Shown piece by piece: positions 22,241 to 32,783 of a stretch of 64,000 nt of DNA (the stretch's first letter is position 1; every line of letters begins with the position of its first letter). The notes beneath the pieces are model-generated. The model searched no databases and was not told where the DNA came from. It worked only from the letters and a program-made list of their open reading frames with translations. Source of the stretch: Hyaloscypha bicolor E. Its lineage: Eukaryota > Ascomycota > Leotiomycetes > Helotiales > Hyaloscyphaceae. A program made the translations under genes and the position numbers. Location of the stretch: the NCBI RefSeq assembly GCF_002865645.1, contig NW_020194559.1, positions 186,001 through 250,000 of the forward strand, in the 5' to 3' direction.

Positions 22241-22959
22241 TGCCAGGGAGATGGAGATGGCCAGCTTTTTCTGTTGACTGATTGCAGCTTGCGAGCGTTG
22301 TGTGGCCACCATGAGATATTCTCTCTACTCGATGGAGACCCGAAAGTGATCTCGACTTTCAGGAACCCCAAATCACGCAGGCCATAGCATCACTGAGCTT
22401 GAGGGCATGCTCTCAATACGGTTTGTATCGTTCCAAGGTCCCACGAGACCTGCCTCAAGTTGCCATCACACAGAAGAGGGCTGCGATTCCCCACTGTTCT
22501 AGCCGATTGTTACTGGTTTCAAGTTTGCGTTCCCACTTGGCGTGGGCTATGGCAAGAAGATTTCAGCTAAAGCCACAGGCGTCTGCCTTGAGGAAAATGG
22601 AAATTTGGTAGCATGTCCCTCCTTCGCCGAACAAACATCCCCTAATGGTACCGCCAACGCCGACAGAAGAGTGTTGCGATTCCACTTGGGGCGAACGATT
22701 TGTTCAGGCAATCGTAGCTGGTCTTCGAAGTGCCTTCTCGTTCGGTTCCGGCCATCGCCTATGCCTGCCAAAGACTCTGGTATTAGCCTGTCCCGTCCAA
22801 GCGGGGGCCTTCCAGCTCGCGCCTATATTCCCCTTCGCTTTTAATACTCTACTCTTTTCAATGTTGCAGTCCTGGTTCCCCGACACACCCAGTGAATAGT
22901 ATACCGCTCCCCGGAAGGAAAGGACAGGCCGCTCCAGTAAGAGTTCATGTTGGCGAGGG

Positions 22960-23352
22960 TAGAATCCTGCGGTCTCCCCTCGGTCTTGACAGGGGCAGTG
23001 AGTTGGTTGCTAAGAACAAGGTACGTTACTCCCCCTCCCCTTTCATCTTCCTAAGCTGGCGATCACTTTGTAGGTCTCCGAAGCCTTCTGCACCTACGTC
23101 CGTGGCCAGAACTGGAGGGCTGCCAATGCCTACAACGCCCAGGGTTGCCACCACAAGATGGGTTCCGCAGGCCGCTTCACCGTTGGTCCACGTAGCTGCG
23201 CTCGCCTTTGCTGCATCGCTGGTGATCAAGTCCGAATCCGCAATGTCGCTTGTTCTCCTTCTACTAGAGGTAGAGATGCAGGAGTTGCCGAAGGATGTTG
23301 CTTTAGACTTTGTCGAGGGTGGTGGCCTCGGCTACCGGGCCGTCTTCCCTGA
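22960..23352 (+). pseudogene. Cysteine-rich coding remnant with a retained intron
   Basis: GLDRGSELVAKNK is followed by a good intron (GTACGT near 23020 to TTTGTAG near 23073). After it comes VSEAFCTYVRGQNW, ANAYNAQGC and TVGPRSCARLCC in the frame that remains phased across the splice. The cysteine pattern suggests a secreted protein. No start or signal peptide is intact, and the tail becomes nonsense after about 23250. Family not recognised. Confidence 0.4.
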
Positions 23353-23569
23353 ACATCTCTGCGACCGTCCTTGGTTCCACGACATATTTCGAGGATATTG
23401 GCTGGTGTAGGAGAGAGTTGCTGGGGCGAATCTTCCGCGGGCGGGGCTTGGTGATTGATGGGCTTGGAGTTTACGTTCGGAGAGAGGTCTCCGGCTAATG
23501 CCATGTGTAAGTTGAAGTCTTCCCTTCAAGTTGAGTTCTTCCTTGTCCTGCGCTTTCTCACTTCGACGG

Positions 23570-23952
23570 CGACAGATGATGAGAAGTCATTGTCTGATGT
23601 CTTAACAAGGCCACTGGCTTCGTTCTGATATATCACGAAATGCACGGCTCGCTTCGTTCCCATCTACTGTTTGACTTCAGATGATTGGATAGCGTTGTTT
23701 GATGTACAGCCGAGTTAGCTTCGCTCTGATGTATTGTATACCGTCCCTCCAATTCTTGCACACGAAAACTTGCTTCGCTCCCATCTCCTGTTCATCTTCG
23801 GATGACGAGAAGTTATCGTTTGGACGTTATCTGAAGGTGCAATTTCGAATCGGTTTCGCTCTGATCTTTCTTTTTGTCCTCAGATGACGAGAACTTGTCG
23901 TTTTGTCGTCATCCTATTTCTGACACGATAACTTCCTTCGCTTCACCCCCAT
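23570..23952 (+). repeat. Degenerate tandem repeat, about four units
   Basis: The words CAGATGA.GAGAA.TT.TCGTTT, TTCGCTCTGAT and CTTCGCTCCCATCTCCTGTT recur with spacing of roughly 70-120 bp. Units begin near 23575, 23678, 23797 and 23880. Units are diverged and unequal in length. There is no open frame across them. Confidence 0.5.
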
Positions 23953-23994
23953 ACTTCCCTTTGTTTCTCTTCTATCTTTAAAAGAACAGATGAG

Positions 23995-24618
23995 CTAATC
24001 CTTCCCAATAGTGGCTACCAACCTCAACCTCAAGGTGAGTTTGACCTTCGCGTGGCCTTGAGGATCAGTATTCCCAATCACAATGCTAGCATCGATGATT
24101 GGTGAATTGGAAGAGCGTATTTCGGGTTGTTGGTTAAGGAGGACAAGAACTTCATCCAACCATAAAGCAAAATTCCTTCTCCTACCCATGAATTGAATAA
24201 TTCGACTTTGGTGCTTGCTAATATGGGAATGGATCTTATTTCTGTTTTTGGTTGAATTGATTAGCCAATAGCACCTGAGGGGGGCTGCGGTACCGGAAAT
24301 ACAATCACCATGGCCTGGAAATTTGTTCAGATTAACCATTGAGAGGAATGAATTGACGAAAGCTTCGTCCAAAATAAAGTGCTGTTGATCAAGAACAAAG
24401 TCAAGTTCAGGAAAGTGTTTCCAGCACCATCGTCCATCGTTCTCCCCTCCCCAACCTCGACTCCAAGGGCAGAAATTACACGGCTCAGCTCGAGACACTT
24501 GGGAGCTGTACAGTTGGCCATGACAAATCAAACAGAAATCCCTGCTCTCAAAGCAGCAACACAAAGAGCCCCCTGCAGCTTCCGCTTGAGTCGGCTTCCC
24601 CAGCATCTGAATAATCAA
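23995..24618 (-). other. 207-codon open frame, doubtful
   Basis: An uninterrupted minus-strand frame with Cys/Trp-rich first third (SLCCCFESRDFCLICHGQ) but no recognised domain. The complementary strand is also partly open. It could be an orphan gene or chance. Confidence 0.2.
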
Positions 24619-24619
24619 G

Positions 24620-25329
24620 GAGCATTGCCAATGAATTTACCGTCTTAGGGAAATCTCACGTGGCTATGCGTGACATAAGGTGGCTCAGACCATGGCGACT
24701 GGCCTTTATCAATGGTGGCAATTGCCGTCTGACTTCCTGACGCGTCCATGATACTATGATAGGAGTGATCGCGCTATCGCAATGCTCCAATTGTGCAGAC
24801 GTTGTTGTCTTCCCCACGTTTATCAACTTTCTGGAAGTCTCGGAGCCCACAACGGTGAACCCTATCCCCTTCCTTTAACTGGAGTCAATCTCACCATGAT
24901 TTATCATTGTATGCTGATCTTGCCCTTTTCTGTCTAGATCAAGGTTTACCTTCAATTCAACCAATGGGTGTGTCACATGTTCGCTTCGAGACTGGGAACA
25001 TTCGTCATATTTGTTGACCCCTGCTGTCCTCAGCTCGAGACGCCTGCAGGCTCGTAGATTGTGACTGCACAACACTTTGCTGAAAGGAGTGAGCCTTGTG
25101 CCGTCGCAGAACCATTAGCAAAGTGTACGACTCTCTTTTGCCCCCTTCTTTGCAGTTTCAGAGCTGATTACTCGTTCCTCTTAGTGCTGCATACACAAGC
25201 TTGCCGCTACCCACCTACCCACTCCCCCCGCATGAAGTGCTCGACGTAACGCTTTACTCAAGCCCGAGTAGTTTCGAAAGTCTATACTGCCGATTTTCCC
25301 GGAAAACTGGGGAGATACCTGCTGCCAAA
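24620..25329. other. Spacer and promoter region of the oxysterol-binding gene
   Basis: No gene recognised. Pyrimidine-rich tracts (about 25130-25250) precede the start codon of the downstream gene, as is common in fungal housekeeping promoters. Confidence 0.4.
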
Positions 25330-28300
25330 ATGTCGGACCACAATGGAGAAAGGTTAGCAAATTCCCTCAAATACGAAGGAGAGGCTGCTCGTAGCCCCGG
25401 TGCCTGGCATAAATTTCTCGAGCCTTGCTAATGATGGCATTGCTCAGTCACAAGCGCAGTAAATCGACTCTCCATAAACTGCGACGGAAGGAAGGCAAGG
25501 ACGACGATAAGGAGAGCAATTCAGAGGAAGGATCGATGACTTCATTGCCCCTTGGGGCAGCTTCCCCAGCCTCAGTCGCCCATCATGCCTCTCGCGGCCA
25601 CGCTTCAAAACCATCGACAGGTACCGCAGGGCTGATGAGATCTACTTCGAATCTGCAAGCTCCGAGAATCATGCCAGCCCAACCGCCCCTTCAAGAGAAG
25701 ACGGTGTCCATCGAGCAATCGGTCAAGAAGTTCCGTATCTTCGAGGCGCTTCGAAATGGAGACACTGCGTCAATATCAAAAGCGATAAGGGAGACGGATG
25801 GCAGTCGTATAAGCACATCTAGCGCAGGGGGGGCAGGATCTTCGGGACTGGACGACACAACCATATTGCATCTTGCTATACAGTGCGCCGAGCTCCCTGT
25901 GATCGAATACGTGCTTTCAGACGGTGCAGGGTCGATCGATGTCAATGCGCGAGATAAGGATGGGAACACGGCGTTGCATGTTGCAGCTCAACAGGGTCGA
26001 GGGCAGGTTGTGCGATTGTTGTTGGATCAGCCTGGCATCAATGATTCTATCGCGAATTACCAAGGCCGCCTGCCCCTCGACCTCGCGCGAACCCCAGATA
26101 TCTTCCAGCAACTACAATTATCGCGGTCTATATTTGTCGATGGAAAGATCAGGCAGGTACAGGCGCTGGTTGCCCAAGGGGATTACAAGACCTTGGGTGC
26201 AGTTCTGGAAGAGCCGCGGGTGAAGATGGTATTGGACATCAATGGGGGGGAATTTGCTTCGGACATCAACACCATTCAGTCTGGAGGCACCTTGTTACAT
26301 GAAGCAGCGAGACGGAAAAATACCGCCTTGATTCAGGTCTTGCTTCTCCATGGAGCTGACCCTTTTCGCCGAGATCGAAAAGGAAAATTGCCTCAGGATG
26401 TTACCAAAGACGACACCACGAGAGCTATGCTCAAGCGATCTCCAGCTGCAGTGGCTGCACAGCGTGGAATTCAAGAAAAGGCTGTCCTTGGTAATGCATC
26501 TCAGCAAGGAGCGGTCAATGCTGCCCCAGGTGATGCACTTGCAGGGAAAGAAGGTCGTGAGATGAAGGGCTATCTGAAAAAGTGGACGAACTACCGGAAG
26601 GGTTATCAGTTGCGATGGTTTGTCCTAGAAGACGGAGTCATGAGTTACTACAAGCACCAAGATGATGCTGGGTCCGCTTGCCGTGGTGCCATCAACATGA
26701 AAATAGCCAAACTTAACATGGACCCAACCGAGAAGACGAAGTTCGAGATCATCGGAAAGTCATCGGTCAAATACCATCTCAAGGCTAACCATGAAGTTGA
26801 AGCAAAGAGATGGTTTTGGGCGCTCAACAACTCCATACAGTGGACCAAGGACCAAGCAAAGGAAGAGGACAGACAGAGGCAAAAGAGCGCAGAAATGCTA
26901 CGGCAAGCAAAGGCCGAACACTCTACCTCTGGTTTGACGCGAGACACATCCATGGCAGACCTCACTAGCGATGCAACAAGTGTCGCAGATACTCGACGAA
27001 GCAGCTTCCAAACCACCTCCCGGTTAGTCCCACAGCCAAGTACCGGAAAGCATAGCGGCCACAAAGTTGCATTTGCCAGTGGAAGCGTGGGGGACGATGA
27101 GGAAGGCACAGCCTATGGATCCTACGAGCCCAGCTTCATGGGAGATCCAGGCAAGACGCCGAGCAATAATGGACCGCCCATAGGCACTGATGGGGACGAT
27201 GACGACGAAGAGTATGGCGAGGGCTCTAGTGATCCTGAAGCGCCAGCCACGAAAGATGCATTCGAAATCACAGCACAGTCAGCGACGTTGCAACTCGATA
27301 TGATGGGGCAAGTGAATGCTGCCCTGCAGTCCGAGCAAGTCAAGAATCCAACTCTTTCCATATCGGACTCCATCGCCATACAAGCAGTCCAGACCTACGA
27401 CTCTTCGATACGCAACCTGAAAGGTCTTGTTGGAGATCTCCTCAAGATATCAAAGGACAGAGACGCGTACTGGCAATACCGCCTTGACCGAGAGGCTGAT
27501 ATGAGGCGAATGTGGGAAGATAGCATGGCGCAGGTGGCACGGGAGCAAGAGGTTCTGGAGCAAAAAGTCGGTGAATCAGAAGAGAAGAGGAAGTTGACTA
27601 AGCGAGCTCTTCGCGAAGTCATCGAGGGAAGCACAATCATCAGCAGTCGTCCAGAAAGTGCGGGGGAGCCCTCAAAGACCCAGGAATTTGTAGATGCTCT
27701 TGAGAAAGTCTCTCTCAATCACGATGGCACCGCACTGAGACGGAAATCCACAGCTGCAAGCTCTCTTCGCAGGAAGTCGATCCTTCTAGAAGTGGGCAAC
27801 CTCTCCGAGACAGAGTCGGACGACGATGAAGAATTCTTTGATGCTGTGGATGCAGGAGAAGTAGCCGTTGCTCCTAAGCTGCTTCCGCCAAGTTACGAGG
27901 GTAAGAGTATCAAAAAGGAGAAAGAGAAAGTCGCCGAGATTGAAGGCATGGATCTCAGTCCTTCATTCAAAGGCTACGAGACTGGAATTCGTAAGAAGCT
28001 CAAGATGGATGCAGATGACAGACCTAAGATCTCCTTATGGGTGAGTTTATCATACGAGATTAAGATCATGGCTAACATTAATTGTAGAGCATTCTCAAGT
28101 CTATGATCGGCAAGGACATGACGAAGATGACACTTCCGGTCTCTTTCAACGAACCTACCTCCTTGCTCCAGCGATGTGCCGAAGATATGGAATATGCAGA
28201 CCTCCTTGAGGTTGCGGCTGATAGGACAGACTCCACTGAGCGAATGATCTATGTGGCTGCCTTTGCTGCAAGTGAGTACGCTTCGACTATTGGTCGAGTT

Positions 28301-29296
28301 GCGAAGCCTTTCAATCCTCTACTTGGAGAAACGTTCGAGTATGTACGGCCAGACAAGAACTACCGCTTCTTCATTGAACAAGTCAGTCATCATCCTCCGA
28401 TTGGCGCTGCATGGGCAGAGTCGCCGAGATGGACGTATTATGGAGAGTCTGCAGTCAAGTCAAAGTTCTACGGCAAATCTTTCGATATAAATCCTCTCGG
28501 TACCTGGTTCCTCAAGCTCCGGCCGAACAGCGGTAAGGAAGAGCTGTATACTTGGAAAAAAGTTACATCTTCAGTCATTGGCATCATCACTGGCTCACCA
28601 ACAGTTGACAACTACGGACCGATGGAAGTCAAGAATTGGACAACTGGTGAAACCTGTCTCATCGAATTCAAACCTCGCGGCTGGAAGGCATCCAGCGCAT
28701 ACCAGATCACTGGCCGGGTGAACGACGCAGATGGCCAAACACGCTTCAGTATCGGCGGCCGCTGGAACAATCGAATCTATGCCCGCCTGACTCCCGGCTA
28801 TGAAGCCACGCCCGAAGAGCCCAAAGTCGGCCAAGTAATGCACCACCGCGGCAGCGTCAGCGAGCCCAACCAAGCCTTTCTGGTGTGGGAAGCCAATGCC
28901 CGCCCAACCGGCATCCCCTTCAACCTGACCCCCTTCGTCGTGACCCTCAACGACATCAACGAGCAGCTAGAACCCTGGCTTCCACCCACAGACACGAGAT
29001 TGCGACCCGACCAACGAGCAATGGAGGACGGCAGATATGATTTTGCGGCCACGGAGAAGAATCGCGTGGAGGAGAGGCAGCGGGCGAAGAGGAGGGAGAG
29101 GGAGCAGAAGGGGGAGGAATTCGTGCCGGTTTGGTTTAGTAAAGCGAGGTGTCCGGTCACGGGGGAGATGTTCTGGCAATTTAATGGGAGGTATTGGGCT
29201 GAGCGGGAGAGGGCGAGGGAGGAGAGGGCGTGGACTGGGGTGGAGGATATTTTTGGGATAAATGATCAGATGGTTAGGAGGGAGACGTGGAGGTGA
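25330..29296 (+). CDS. Oxysterol-binding protein, ankyrin-PH-ORD type (OSH1/SWH1-like)
   Basis: This lipid-transfer protein should act at ER contact sites, moving sterol and PI4P between membranes. Exons 25330-25352, 25448-28040 and 28088-29296 join in frame to 1274 residues. Ankyrin repeats lie at about 145-226 ([13 protein letters not shown]) and 288-325 ([11 protein letters not shown]). A PH domain ([20 protein letters not shown]) lies at about 379-475. An acidic FFAT-like motif, [10 protein letters not shown], near residue 803 should bind VAP proteins of the ER. The ORD follows from about 873, with the family fingerprint EQVSHHPP at 969. The short first exon (MSDHNGE) uses a GTTAGC donor. 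If unspliced, translation could begin at the ATG at 25435, giving a slightly different N-terminus. The last intron (GTGAGT..GTAG) is certain. Confidence 0.93.
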
Positions 29297-29582
29297 GGTG
29301 CGGGGAGGGGGTGTATGTGAGATGTGGTAGATGAAAGAAATAAGAGAGAAGGAAGAGTATAATAGTATGACTGTAGTTAATTGTTCAGCAAGTGTGAGCA
29401 AATAGGTATATCAAACATCGAGGGCAGTGAATGAGATTTCATTCCACTAAACATTTCCTGAGTTTTATTAAATATTATGAACCACAAGTCAAAAATGATT
29501 TCAGCCATCACTTTCCATCCTTTATATCTCGTGTATGCCCTGTTACGATTACCACATTCCTTCCTTCCAGACCTAACCCGAT

Positions 29583-30352
29583 TCAAATCAAGCCAGCCCA
29601 AATAGCAGCCACAGCAACGACGGCCGACATCCCATTAAGGAACACATTCCCGCTAACGAGAACTACTCCTGCACTTGTTGATTGTGTTGGGGTACTGGTG
29701 CCGCTTGTCTTGGTTTCTGTTCCAGTAGAAGTAGTTGTTGACGTAGGAGGTGAGGCAGAGGTAGAAGTAGAGGCAGAGGGAGGGCCGTTGACGGAAGAGA
29801 ATACTCCTCCTGCTACGTTGGCGGGTGTCGTGCTATCGGTAGTTTTTGAGGCTGCTAGGGCGTAGGAGGCGAGTGTATCGCCTGAGATGCTGGGGGGTTT
29901 GTTAGATTGGTGGCGGGATGTGAGAGATGGAGGGGAGAAAGGGAGAAAGGGAGAGGGGGAAAAGGGGAAGAGGGAGAAGAGACATACGGCGGGTTCACAA
30001 CCCCAACCATCCCCAGCTGACAATGCATAACCTCCGAACAGTAAAACCAAATCGGCTGCGTATCGTTGACCGTCACCACAAATTTTGTAGCATCTTCTCC
30101 AGAGTCTGGGACTATGAAGCCGGAATAGAAACCATTTGGTGAGGGGGCGCAGGGGGTGCTGAAGGAGGACTGCGCGACGTTGTGTTTGCCCGGGAAGAAG
30201 TGGAAGGTGAGTGTGTCCCCAGCCGAGGCGGAGGTAGTGTTGGGGGAGAAGGAGAGCGCGGGGCCAACAGTGATGTCGTGGTTTATGGATATTGAGAGGA
30301 CTGTGAGGGGAAGGAAGAAGAGAAAGAACGAGATAGGGGTGGCATGACGCAT
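29583..30352 (-). CDS. Extracellular serine-rich cupredoxin, GPI-anchor type
   Basis: Two exons (30352-29988 and 29889-29583) join in frame (NPP|ISGD) to 223 residues. The signal peptide is followed by a blue-copper-like fold. Candidate copper ligands are H57 (GKHN), C105 (WFYC), H110 and M115 (HCQLGM), with C68 and C111 placed for a disulfide. A Ser/Thr/Ala linker then leads to a hydrophobic C-terminus (MSAVVAVAAIWAGLI) typical of GPI attachment. The intron is unusually pyrimidine-rich on the coding strand. Fungal proteins of this type are cell-surface or secreted; their redox role is not established. The gene converges on the oxysterol-binding gene 286 bp away. Confidence 0.9.
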
Positions 30353-31583
30353 TTTGAGGGTTTGGTGGAGGCTCTTGAGTTTGGATTCGAATGTGAAAGA
30401 GTAGGTGAGAATTGGAAGCTGACAGGTGTTTGGGGAAAGGTTGGGGACTGTTGTTTAATCTTGGAACGTTCCTCCTTTATATATCTGAAGACTCTTTGTT
30501 GCAGGGCTCGAGAATAGGCCTTGCAAAATCGTATCCTGACGCTGGACTCCATCCGACTTGCGTGTTGATCATAGTAATCGGATGAATGTTCAAAATTTCG
30601 CTGATAAATTCATTTGCTTCCAGAAGGAGATTAACGCAATTCATCTCCTCTAGGAAGCAATCACCAAGTTGCATAGCCCACTTGAACCTTCACACAGTCC
30701 TCGGCTCTCCCATCAACTCAACCAACCCGAAGAGTCTCACTCAACCTCGACGTACTTTGTGTGCTCGGATATGAAGCTATCCGAATGTTGAGCCTTGTAA
30801 GAAGGCCAAACAGTATACCCCAAGTGGAGGACTTCCTCATTCTGGCTCTTTTCGTGGCTCTTTAGACGAGGTGCGTGGTCAGGAGAAGCAGAATCGAATT
30901 TCGGCCTTACTCAACACTGACGTACTTCTTCTACTCGGAACTGAGGCTATCCGTCTTCTCAGCTTTGCAAGGAGATGAGAAAGATGCAATTGGACCTCTT
31001 CGCCTCTGCGATGTTGAAGCGGAGGAACCTTTCCGCGGCTTACACCCGTTACACGCACTCAGCGCAAAGGCGTAATTTTTGCGACGGTCTGGACTTTATT
31101 ACAAAGCATAGAAGGACTTGTTGAGAGTGGCTTCACCCTATACTTGCTCTTGCAATTCAGGATAAAGTGTCGATGGGTTGGAGAAGGAGGAAGGGATTCC
31201 GCCGCGGGTCGGAGCAAAATGGGAGAGGATAGCGACTGGGGTTCACAGAACCAAAATCTCTGTAGAAAGCGTCTTAACAATTTCTCAAAAATGTTCAATC
31301 ACACTGTCAAAAGCTGGCATGGATCTTGGTCCAGAGGGGTCGGACCCCAATATTCTAGTGTTAACGTATACGGAGAGGGTTGACTTTAGATATACGATAA
31401 TTCGAGGTTCGTTCGGAGCGGAAGTAGAAGCCGTGTTCAAAAGGTCCACCTTGGGGACATTGATTCATAGCCCGGCGTTTTTTCGTTCGACGCGAGCCAA
31501 AGCCAATAGCCAGCCCCCTGCAAAATATCGTCCTGTGCTGTAAGCTCAACGACCTTCTCAAAACATCCACCACCAGCTCCAAT
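30353..31583. other. Spacer with an imperfect direct repeat
   Basis: No intact gene. Two diverged copies of a 75 bp unit (30739-30812 and 30909-30982) encode a similar peptide, described separately. The right end is the Atp12 promoter. Confidence 0.4.
30739..30982 (+). repeat. Imperfect direct repeat with conserved reading frame
   Basis: Copies at 30739-30812 and 30909-30982, 170 bp apart, share most bases. Read in the matching frame they give LNLDVLCVLGYEAIRMLS and LNTDVLLLLGTEAIRLLS. Many differences are silent or conservative, suggesting both once encoded the same protein module. Frames are closed soon after. Confidence 0.5.
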
Positions 31584-32783
31584 ATGAAGCGCATAGCTCA
31601 ATTACCTCTCGCAGAAGGCACGAATGCCTTCCGCAACTGCTCGAGAGCCCGGATATCCTCACCATTTACGCAGCGATGTCTACACAATTCGCCACCGAAC
31701 CCAGCAACAGTGGCTCCCATCACAGCTTCCGGCCCACCGCCAACAGCACCTGTACCAAGCGCTGAACATGTGGACTCGCGAGTTGCAAGACGGAGGAAAC
31801 AGGCGGACCTGCTGAAAAGAGGACAGGATATGAGGGCTATTGCTGGGGGCGCTGGTGGTGGATCGGCGAAGCACAAGAGATTTTGGAAGGATGTGCATGT
31901 GAAGCATACGGATGGTGTGGACTCCATTCAAGTCCTAAATCACCTTTCCATCTATTTTGTAGGGCGCGTGCTAAAGAGTTGATCTATAGAAGGCCTCCAG
32001 GTCCACTTGGACAAACGCCCCCTCCGCCGCCCATCAAAAGCCATCCTCACAGTCCCCCACCACAAACCACACCTCGCATCCGCCATCGCCCTAGAATGGG
32101 ATCTCTTGGTGTCCGCCCAACAAGCACTCAAACACCACCTTATTCCCATGACCTCCCTCGTCTCCCGCGCCCTCGACATCGCAGATGAAGATGAAGCAGG
32201 AAAGGGGGACATCAGGGCCAATATAGTGAAGACTGTGATGCGGTATCTAGATACCGATTCATTGCTATGCTGGGCGCCGGAAGCAAAGCCCGATCCGCCG
32301 GGATACGATGTCCACGTCAAGAGAACGGAGAGTCTGAGGAGTATTCAGAGGAGGACCGCGCAGCCGATTATTCAGTACTTGACGGAGAAGGTGTGGCCTG
32401 GCGTCGAGATCGTACCGGTGCTGGATTCAGAGAGCATTGTACCGAGGAGTCAGCCGCAGATGACGAGGGATGTTATTCAGGGGTGGGTTAGCGGACTTCC
32501 TGCTTTTGAGCTTGCCGGGTTAGAGAGAGGAGTTTTGGCGGGGAAAGGACTACTCGGTGCAGCTAGGCTGCTGGTTGAGTGGAGCACGGAGTTGGCGCAT
32601 TTGAGGGACGAGGAGGCGGGCAAAAAGTTTGGGGTTGAGGAAGCGGCGAGAGCGGCGAGCCTGGAGGTCGATTGGCAGACGGGAATGTGGGGGGAGGTGG
32701 AGGATACGCATGATGTTGATAAGGAGGATGTGAGGAGGCAGTTTGGGAGTGTGGTCTTGCTCGTCTCGGGCGAGGCCGTGTAA
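31584..32783 (+). CDS. ATP12: Mitochondrial F1 ATP synthase assembly factor Atp12
   Basis: Atp12 is a mitochondrial matrix chaperone that binds the F1 alpha subunit before assembly. Two exons (31584-31914 and 31990-32783; donor GTGTGG, acceptor CTATAG) join in frame to 374 residues. The N-terminus is an Arg/Ser-rich mitochondrial presequence. Family hallmarks follow in order: RFWKDVHVK, VHLDKRPLRRPS, KPHLASAIALEWD, MRYLDTDSLLCWAPE and, near the C-terminus, the acidic WGEVEDTHDVDKEDVR. Length is normal for fungal members. Reading through the intron would truncate the protein before the conserved domain, so splicing is required. Confidence 0.93.
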
